Made by a program: the position numbers and the translations under genes
From: Novosphingobium sp. 28-62-57
GTDB lineage: Bacteria > Pseudomonadota > Alphaproteobacteria > Sphingomonadales > Sphingomonadaceae
DNA length: 64,000 nucleotides
Assembly: GCA_002256985.1 (NCBI GenBank)
Contig: NCGO01000012.1
Coordinates: forward strand, 1-64,000
Direction: 5' to 3'
Notes under the pieces: model-generated
What the model saw: only the letters and a program-made list of their open reading frames with translations
Database searches by the model: none
Told to the model about the DNA's origin: nothing
Shown here: piece after piece, positions 58,477-64,000 of the stretch
Layout of the letters: every line of letters starts with the position of its first letter
Position numbering within the stretch: position 1 is the stretch's first letter

Positions 58477-58974
58477 ATGCTGCCTGGACCCAAGCTTGAC
58501 CGGATCGATCTGCGGATTCTTGCCAGGCTTCAGCAGGAAGGGCGCATCACCAATGTCGAACTGGCCGATGCTGTGGGCCTTTCACCCAGCCCGTGCCTGA
58601 CGCGGGTCAAACGGCTGGAAAAGGCGGGCTACATCACCGGATATGGCGCGCATGTGAACCTTGGCAAGCTTGGCGAGTTCCTGACGGTTTTCACCGAAGT
58701 CACGCTGAGCGAACACCGCCGGGGCGATTTCAGCCGGTTTGAAAGCCGGATCGTGCGGATTGATGAAATCGTCGAATGCCATCTGGTGTCGGGCGGCTAT
58801 GACTATCTGCTCAAATTCGTGGCGCGCGGCGTTTCGCACTATCAGTCGATCATCGAAGGCATGCTGGAAAGCGATTACGGCATCGAAAAGTACTTTAGCT
58901 ACATCGTGATCAAATCCCCGTTCATCAAGCATCACTTGCCGATCCAGAACCTTTTCGGCCAGACGCACGATTGA
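58477..58974 (+). CDS. Lrp/AsnC-family transcriptional regulator
   Basis: A 165-residue regulator. An N-terminal winged helix-turn-helix (LDRIDLRILARLQQEGRITNVELADAVGLSPSPCLTRVKRLEKAG) is followed by a C-terminal RAM ligand-binding domain (FLTVFTEVTLSEHRRGDF, VSGGYDYLLKFVARGVSHY). Such proteins bind an amino acid and control its uptake and breakdown genes, so it is the best candidate for the local regulator, responding to the pathway substrate or an amino-acid product (inference). A strong GGGGAGG precedes the ATG. Confidence 0.94.
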   Translation: MLPGPKLDRIDLRILARLQQEGRITNVELADAVGLSPSPCLTRVKRLEKAGYITGYGAHVNLGKLGEFLTVFTEVTLSEHRRGDFSRFESRIVRIDEIVECHLVSGGYDYLLKFVARGVSHYQSIIEGMLESDYGIEKYFSYIVIKSPFIKHHLPIQNLFGQTHD

Positions 58975-58988
58975 GGCTGACGGCAGAT

Positions 58989-60137
58989 ATGACCAACCTT
59001 GCCGACCTCGTGCCCGATCTTGTCGCACTGCGCCGCGACATTCATCAGCATCCCGAACTGGGCTTTTGCGAACATCGCACCGCCGCGCGGATTGCCAAGG
59101 AACTTCGCGCGCTGGGCATTGAAGTGCATGAGGGCATCGGCAAAACTGGCCTTGTCGGCGTGCTCAAGGGCAGGCGTGAAGGCACCCGCACTCTGGGCTT
59201 GCGCGCTGACATGGACGCGCTGCCCATCCATGAGGCCACCAATTTGCCCTGGGCCAGCCAGACCCCGGGCACGTTCCACGGCTGCGGCCATGATGGCCAC
59301 GTTGCCATGCTGCTCGGCGCGGCGCGTGTGCTGGCGGCTGATCCCGATTTTGCAGGTACGCTGAATTTCATTTTCCAGCCCGCCGAAGAGGGGCAGGGCG
59401 GCGCGCATGTGATGATCGAGGAAGGCCTGTTCAACCGCTTTCCCTGTGACCGCGTCTATGCGCTGCACAACTGGCCGGGCTTGCCCGCAGGCACCATCAG
59501 CACCCGCCCCGGCGCGATAATGGGCGCAGCCGACAAGTTTCGCATCACGCTGACGGGTAAGGGCGGCCACGCGGCTATCCCGCAAGACAGTCCCGATGCA
59601 ATCCTCGCCGCCGCGAGCCTTGTCCAGCAGCTCAACACGATCGTATCGCGCGCCGTGCCTCCGCATGCGGCTGCGGTCCTCTCGATCACGCAGATCCACG
59701 GCGGCCATTCCCACAATGTCATCCCGGCCGAAGTCATGGTGGCAGGCACGGTCCGCACTTTTGATCCCGCCGTGCAGGACCGTATCGAGGCCCGGATGCG
59801 CGCGATGCTCCAGGGCATCGAAGCCGCGTTCGAAGTCTCCGCCACGCTCGATTACGACCGCTATTATCCCGCCACGATCAACGATCCTCAGGCCGCTGCC
59901 GATGCACTTGCGGTGGCTGCCACAGTGGCCCACGCCGAACTTGCGCCGGAACCTGCGGCCACGTCGGAAGACTTTTCGTTCATGCTCCAGCAGCGCCCCG
60001 GCGCCTATATCTGGCTGGGGCAGGGTACGGCGGAGCACGCCGCGCCGCTCCATAATCCGCAATACGATTTCAACGATACCGTTCTGGAAACCGGCGTGCG
60101 CCTTCACGTTGCTCTGGCAAGGCACTGGCTGAGGTAG
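58989..60137 (+). CDS. M20-family amidohydrolase (hippurate hydrolase / N-acyl-amino-acid deacylase type)
   Basis: A 382-residue M20D metallo-amidohydrolase with metal ligands visible as Asp in LRADMDALPIHE, Cys-His in HGCGHDGHVAML, Glu in QPAEEGQGGAHVM, His in ALHNWPG and a late His in PLHNPQYDFNDT; a dimerisation domain inserts at about 175-290 (GGHAAIPQDSPDAI). Members hydrolyse the amide of N-acyl or N-aroyl amino acids. It closes the plus-strand cluster and could release the free amino acid that feeds the oxidases and aminotransferase. ATG 58989 (GAGG upstream) is preferred to a TTG overlapping the regulator's stop. Confidence 0.9.
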   Translation: MTNLADLVPDLVALRRDIHQHPELGFCEHRTAARIAKELRALGIEVHEGIGKTGLVGVLKGRREGTRTLGLRADMDALPIHEATNLPWASQTPGTFHGCGHDGHVAMLLGAARVLAADPDFAGTLNFIFQPAEEGQGGAHVMIEEGLFNRFPCDRVYALHNWPGLPAGTISTRPGAIMGAADKFRITLTGKGGHAAIPQDSPDAILAAASLVQQLNTIVSRAVPPHAAAVLSITQIHGGHSHNVIPAEVMVAGTVRTFDPAVQDRIEARMRAMLQGIEAAFEVSATLDYDRYYPATINDPQAAADALAVAATVAHAELAPEPAATSEDFSFMLQQRPGAYIWLGQGTAEHAAPLHNPQYDFNDTVLETGVRLHVALARHWLR

Positions 60138-60150
60138 ACACGCTTTCCGG

Positions 60151-61230
60151 TTAGGCCTTTGTGCCAAAGGCTGCATGTAGGCCGGATTTCCATGCCTTGG
60201 TGAATTCGCGAGAGACCCGCGCTGCGGGCGCAACGAAATCGAAGGCGTGATAGGCTCCGGGCGTTACGTGGAGATCGGTGGGAACACCGGCTGCGTCAAG
60301 GCGGCGGGCGAACTCCACGTCTTCGTCTACGAACAGATCGAGAGTGCCCACACCGATAAACGTGGGCGGCAGGCCCGCGAGATTGCCGACCCGTGCAGGC
60401 ACGCTGCCATCGGGCACAATGGACGAGCCTGCGGGTGTGCCAAGAAACGATGTCCAGCCAAACCGGTTTGCCTCGGCCGACCAGCCGATCGTGCCGATAT
60501 GCGGCGGTGCTGAGCGGGTTGATCCGGTGCGATCATCAAGCATCGGGTAGAGCATCACGAGGCGGCACGGCTTGATCTGCCCTTTGTCCCGCGCCATCAG
60601 CGCGACCATGGCCGCAAGACCACCGCCAGCGCTTTCGCCCATGATCGCAATACGCGTGGGATCGATGCCAAGCTGGCTTGCGTTTTTGACCATCCATTCC
60701 AGCGCGGCATAGTTATCAAGCACTGGGCCAGGGAAGGGCGTTTCCGGTGACAGCCGGTAGTCGACATTGACCACCACCGCGTCGAACTCTGCTGCCAGCG
60801 TCTGGCTGAATGCGGTAGAATTCCGCGCCCGGCCTGAAACCATGCCGCCGCCGTGGATGTGCAGGATGGCGGGGCGGGGGCGGCTCGAACGTTTGGCGCC
60901 AATCACTTCGATCGGCACGGGTGGAACGCCAGAAGAGGCTGGCACGATCTGCATCAGCACGCCGGGGGCTGGCGCCATCAGCACCGGCGGCGGTACCCAG
61001 CCCGTGCGCATGGCGGGCAAAGTCGCAATGCTGGGGGCAGGCATGGGTTGCTTGAGCATCTCGCGCGCCGCTATGCGCAGTTCAGGATCGACCAGCTTTA
61101 GCGGATCTGCGGTTTCCCTTGCGCTCGCGGTGCTTGCGGGTTCACCTAGCGCGAAGCCGACGCCCGCAGCCATGGCGGTTGCCCCCATGCCGATGATGCC
61201 GAAACCCATCATTCTGCGACTGATCTGCAC
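60151..61230 (-). CDS. Exported alpha/beta hydrolase, HSL-type esterase
   Basis: A 359-residue hormone-sensitive-lipase-type esterase with oxyanion motif LHIHGGGMVSG, nucleophile in MGESAGGGLA, acid in the LDLFVDEDVEFA region and catalytic His in GAYHAFD. The N-terminus MQISRRMMGFGIIGMGATAMAAGVGFALG contains paired arginines before a hydrophobic stretch, so a Tat or Sec signal (or anchor) is likely and the enzyme is probably periplasmic. It lies 29 bp after the HAD phosphatase on the same strand and may be co-transcribed with the carboxylase genes. The ester substrate is unknown. Confidence 0.88.
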   Translation of the reverse strand: MQISRRMMGFGIIGMGATAMAAGVGFALGEPASTASARETADPLKLVDPELRIAAREMLKQPMPAPSIATLPAMRTGWVPPPVLMAPAPGVLMQIVPASSGVPPVPIEVIGAKRSSRPRPAILHIHGGGMVSGRARNSTAFSQTLAAEFDAVVVNVDYRLSPETPFPGPVLDNYAALEWMVKNASQLGIDPTRIAIMGESAGGGLAAMVALMARDKGQIKPCRLVMLYPMLDDRTGSTRSAPPHIGTIGWSAEANRFGWTSFLGTPAGSSIVPDGSVPARVGNLAGLPPTFIGVGTLDLFVDEDVEFARRLDAAGVPTDLHVTPGAYHAFDFVAPAARVSREFTKAWKSGLHAAFGTKA

Positions 61231-61259
61231 GGTTTTCTCCGCTAGGAAGAGGCTCCTTC

Positions 61260-62105
61260 TCAGCCCACCACTTCAAGCAGCTTTTGCAGATCGTCAAGCA
61301 GCACTGTTGGGGTATCGCGCGGGGGCAAATCGGTTCCTCTTCCCATGACGCCTGTGGCAAGGCCGATGGACTGCGCCCCCGCATCGTAGGCCATCCGCAT
61401 TTCGAGTGCGGGATCATCGCCCACTACGACCACTTGCGAAGATGCCGACTTGGGCAGGCCCATGATGGTCAGCGCGGTTTCAAAAGCTTCTTTTGACGGT
61501 TTGCCCAGAATGCGTGGGCGCTTGCGGGTCATCGCCGTCAGCATCGCGTTGATCGGAAAGCTGGCACCGATGGCCAGCCCGTTTTCGGTGGCAAAGAACG
61601 GCACGTTGCTGGCCGTGACCAGCCGAGCCCCCTTCCACAGAGAATCACATCCCGCTTCCAAGGCGTTGAAATCAAACTCGCGGAACCACCCGGTATAGAC
61701 CGCTTCCACGCCTTCGGCAGCTTCTGACGGGCCGATCACGTCGAGCCCGGCATCGATCAGCGGCGCGGCACAGCCCGCATTGCCCAGCACGCGCACTTTG
61801 CTGATACCCTGTTTTGACAGCCAGACCGCAGCGGACGATGAAGGGGTGAGCATCTGCCGGTCTTCCACCGGGAAACCTGCATTGCGCAGCGACGCCGCAT
61901 AGGCTGCAGGCGGCTTGGCCGTGCCATTGGTGAAAACCACGAATGGCGTGCCCGCGGCCTTCAGCGCTTCAAGCGTCGCCACTGCATGCGGCAGAGCGCG
62001 GTGCCCGCCGCTTTTGGAATCACCCAAGGCAATCGTGCCGTCCATGTCGAAGATGAAGCCAGCGGCATCCTTCAGTCTTGCGGCGAATTCCGGGGAAATG
62101 GTCAA
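61260..62105 (-). CDS. HAD-IIA (NagD/phosphoglycolate phosphatase-like) hydrolase, TTG start
   Basis: A 281-residue HAD phosphatase: nucleophile block FIFDMDGTIALGDS, motif II in FVVFTNGT, late Lys in ILGKPSKEAFETAL and motif IV VVVVGDDPALEMRMA with a large type IIA cap. No ATG lies near the proper N-terminus; TTG 62105 (MTISPEF) has GGAG seven bases upstream and overlaps the stop of the carboxyltransferase gene as TTGA, so translational coupling is likely. The family includes phosphoglycolate and sugar-phosphate phosphatases. Linkage to the carboxylase is unexplained. Confidence 0.85.
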   Translation of the reverse strand: MTISPEFAARLKDAAGFIFDMDGTIALGDSKSGGHRALPHAVATLEALKAAGTPFVVFTNGTAKPPAAYAASLRNAGFPVEDRQMLTPSSSAAVWLSKQGISKVRVLGNAGCAAPLIDAGLDVIGPSEAAEGVEAVYTGWFREFDFNALEAGCDSLWKGARLVTASNVPFFATENGLAIGASFPINAMLTAMTRKRPRILGKPSKEAFETALTIMGLPKSASSQVVVVGDDPALEMRMAYDAGAQSIGLATGVMGRGTDLPPRDTPTVLLDDLQKLLEVVG

Positions 62106-63574
62106 AGCGATGCTCCGGCATGAAGGGCAAGACGAAAGCCATTGCGCTCGATCACCAGATCGCGCGCATCGGGTTTGGCCGCGAGTTTGCGCAGCAGTGA
62201 AAGGATCGGCGCGGCCTGCGGCGAATATGTCGCGCGCGAACGCCCGGCGGCCAGCATCGCATCGACCTGCTCGCCCGGCATGACCGCGCGCAGCAGGAAT
62301 TCCTCGTCTGGCAGATGGGTGCCAAACTGGCGGCGCAGATCGGCCAGCGCCGGGAACATCGGCTCGTTTTCCAGCTCGCGCGAACGCGGGCGGTCCATGA
62401 TCGTGGCGAGCACTTGCGGATCGACCGGTGAGGTCGGCTTGCCGAATTTGCCCATGCAATAGCGGATCACCTGATCCGAAACTTGTGCATAGCGGCGGTC
62501 CCCTATCACGTTGAACAGCGCCTGCGTCATGACCATCTGCGGGAAAGGCGTGACCATGATCGGGAAGCCCAGATCGGCGCGGACCTGCCCGGTTTCGGCG
62601 ATCACGGCGTCCATCCGGTCGGCCAGCCCCAGCTCTTCCAACTGGCGCGCGATGGTGGTCATCACCCCGCCCGCAATCTGATGCCGCAGGAAGCTGGCGT
62701 CGAAGTTTTGCGGCATACCCGGAGGTAGCCCCTCTGCCAGCGCGACCTGCTGCCAGTAGGTGGTGAGCCGTTTCAGCGCGGCCTTGTCCACGCCGACCTC
62801 AAAGCCCGCTTCCTCAAGGTTGGCGACCATGCGGTTAGCCTCGGGCAGCGAGGACCCATCGCCACCGGGACCAACGCCGACGTGGATGGCAGATATGCCA
62901 AGCTTTGCCGCCTCAAGGCTGGCCATCATGCCAAGGCCGACGGTGGTGTGGGCGTGGATCTCCAGCGGGCGGTCGCCGATCACGGCCTTGACCGCCGGAA
63001 CCAGCGTGCGCGCGCGGTCTACCGAAAGCAGGCCCGCCGGGTCCTTGATATAGAACAGGTCGATATGTGGGCTTTGCCCCACGGCGCGGGCGAAATCGGC
63101 GTAGAACTGGTCCGTGTGGATTTCCGACAGGGTGAAAGTGAGCGCCGCCATAACCTCGGCATTGCCCTCTTGCTTCACCAGTTTGGCCGCTTCGATCACC
63201 GCGGGCACTTCATGCATCGGATCGAGCAGGACGAACCTGCCCACGCCGTTCACCTGCAGCGCGCGATATACGAGGCGCATGAATTCAGGATCGGCCTGTT
63301 GCCACGCGATGAAGCGCAGGCCGGTGGTGATGAACTGCAGCGGCGTGGTCGGCATCGCCGAAGCCATCCTGCGCAACCGCTCCCACGGGTTGTTGCGGAA
63401 ATAGCGGACGGCAACGGCCATGTGGCTGGATGAGGTGAAGTCTATGGCGCGAAAGCCGCAGGCTTCGGTCAGCGCAGCGGCCTGCAGCATGTGGGCGGTA
63501 TTGAGGCCGGTGGCACCCCACAGGCTCTGATTCCCATCGCGCATGGTAACATCGACGAGGCGGATCTGCGTCAT
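62102..63574 (-). CDS. Biotin-dependent carboxylase carboxyltransferase (pyruvate carboxylase / oxaloacetate decarboxylase-like)
   Basis: A 490-residue TIM-barrel carboxyltransferase of the PYC/OadA type. Metal-site features: RLVDVTMRDGNQSLW (canonical enzymes have RDAHQS, so His is replaced by Asn), the lysine in LFYIKDPAGLL that is carboxylated in pyruvate carboxylase, and His pair in EIHAHTTVGLG. The C-terminal part resembles the PYC_OADA domain (PFPQMVMTQALFNVIG...RYCMGKFGKPTSPVDP). No biotinyl (AMKM-type) domain is present at the C-terminus. ATG 63574 overlaps the biotin carboxylase stop, indicating a two-subunit enzyme. The acceptor substrate, probably a 2-oxoacid, is uncertain. Confidence 0.82.
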   Translation of the reverse strand: MTQIRLVDVTMRDGNQSLWGATGLNTAHMLQAAALTEACGFRAIDFTSSSHMAVAVRYFRNNPWERLRRMASAMPTTPLQFITTGLRFIAWQQADPEFMRLVYRALQVNGVGRFVLLDPMHEVPAVIEAAKLVKQEGNAEVMAALTFTLSEIHTDQFYADFARAVGQSPHIDLFYIKDPAGLLSVDRARTLVPAVKAVIGDRPLEIHAHTTVGLGMMASLEAAKLGISAIHVGVGPGGDGSSLPEANRMVANLEEAGFEVGVDKAALKRLTTYWQQVALAEGLPPGMPQNFDASFLRHQIAGGVMTTIARQLEELGLADRMDAVIAETGQVRADLGFPIMVTPFPQMVMTQALFNVIGDRRYAQVSDQVIRYCMGKFGKPTSPVDPQVLATIMDRPRSRELENEPMFPALADLRRQFGTHLPDEEFLLRAVMPGEQVDAMLAAGRSRATYSPQAAPILSLLRKLAAKPDARDLVIERNGFRLALHAGASL

Positions 63575-64000
63575 TGGGCAAGTCCTGCAAGGAAGCCGGT
63601 GTCAACACCGCCCGCAATGAAGCGCGGGTCGGCCACGATGCGGCGATGAAGCGGGGCGGTGGTGGGCAGGCCTTCGATGTGCAGCGATTCCAGCGCCTTG
63701 CTGAGCCGGTCCACGGCCTCTTCGCGCGTGGGGGCATGAACGATCAGCTTGCCCATCAGCGAATCGTAAAAAGGCGGAACCTCGCCGTTCTGGCCGATGT
63801 GGGTGTCCACGCGCACGCCTTCGCCAGCCGGCCAAGCCGCGCGCGTGGCACGGCCCGGTGTGGGGCGGAAATCGGCGCTGGCGTCCTCGGCATTGATGCG
63901 CACTTCGATGGCGTGGCCGGTCGGGCGGATCATCGCCTGCGTCAGGCTCAGTGGCTTGCCCATCGCGACGAGCAATTGCTGCTCAACCAGATCGACCCCG
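63571..64000 (-). CDS. Biotin carboxylase subunit, C-terminal part (5' end beyond the window)
   Basis: The frame is open to the window edge and reads, from that edge, GVDLVEQQLLVAMGKPLSL then GHAIEVRINAEDASADFRPTPG, the conserved C-terminal region of AccC-type biotin carboxylases (consensus TGVDLV..Q and GHAIE.RINAEDP). About 143 codons are visible. It ends right after the biotin carboxylase C-domain without a biotinyl domain. The gene is truncated only by the window limit, not broken. It should carboxylate biotin on a separate carrier for the adjacent carboxyltransferase. Confidence 0.9.
   Translation of the reverse strand, partial: GVDLVEQQLLVAMGKPLSLTQAMIRPTGHAIEVRINAEDASADFRPTPGRATRAAWPAGEGVRVDTHIGQNGEVPPFYDSLMGKLIVHAPTREEAVDRLSKALESLHIEGLPTTAPLHRRIVADPRFIAGGVDTGFLAGLAQ

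Noticed and set aside
60155-60171. Perfect GCCTTTG-TGC-CAAAGGC hairpin near the M20/esterase convergent junction
   Set aside because: It lies within the last codons of the esterase gene and lacks a U-tract; it could help end transcription but cannot be called a terminator on this evidence.

Overview
The window is GC-rich and tightly packed, with many 1-4 bp ATGA/GTGA/TTGA start-stop overlaps. It looks like chromosomal DNA of an alphaproteobacterium, most likely a sphingomonad of the Novosphingobium/Erythrobacter type. The main pointers are a bifunctional malonyl-CoA reductase and a trifunctional propionyl-CoA synthase (homologues are known in Erythrobacter-type sphingomonads as well as in Chloroflexus), a Pha/Mrp antiporter with fused A and B subunits, a TonB receptor, and an alphaproteobacterial-style che operon. 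No rRNA, tRNA, CRISPR array, insertion sequence or prophage was recognised.

Layout. (1) 0.2-10.5 kb, minus strand: an outer-membrane MetA-like protein and a complete chemotaxis operon transcribed STAS-cheY-cheA-cheW-mcp-cheW-cheR-cheB, ending in a soluble MCP-like protein whose signalling tip is degenerate. (2) 10.8-15.6 kb: a GNAT/carbon-nitrogen hydrolase fusion (minus) divergent from an exported TPR-CHAT caspase-like protein (plus). (3) 15.6-26.0 kb, minus: pcs-mcr-accA, encoding the acetyl-CoA to malonyl-CoA to 3-hydroxypropionate to propionyl-CoA arm of the 3-hydroxypropionate bi-cycle. (4) 26.2-32.1 kb, plus: a six-gene Mrp/Pha cation/proton antiporter operon, divergent from pcs. (5) 32.1-34.3 kb: katG (minus).

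(6) 34.7-60.1 kb, plus: a TonB receptor with its own terminator and a glyoxylate-reductase-like enzyme, then a long co-directional set of genes. It contains a HAD enzyme, a complete peptide-type ABC importer, an ornithine-cyclodeaminase-family enzyme, a cupin, two paralogous double-GNAT proteins, a D-serine dehydratase/D-threonine aldolase-family enzyme, two FAD amine/amino-acid oxidases, two aldehyde dehydrogenases, a tartrate/D-malate-type dehydrogenase, a membrane acyltransferase, a class III aminotransferase, an Lrp/AsnC regulator and an M20 amidohydrolase. Together these read as uptake, de-amidation, oxidative deamination or transamination, aldehyde oxidation and entry into C2-C4 metabolism. 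The substrate cannot be named from sequence; it is the best candidate here for an undescribed pathway. (7) 60.1-64.0 kb, minus: a biotin-dependent carboxylase (biotin carboxylase, cut by the window edge, plus a divergent carboxyltransferase), a NagD-like HAD phosphatase started from TTG, and an exported HSL-type esterase.

Functional assignments rest on reading motifs and remembered family sequences; no database search was run.
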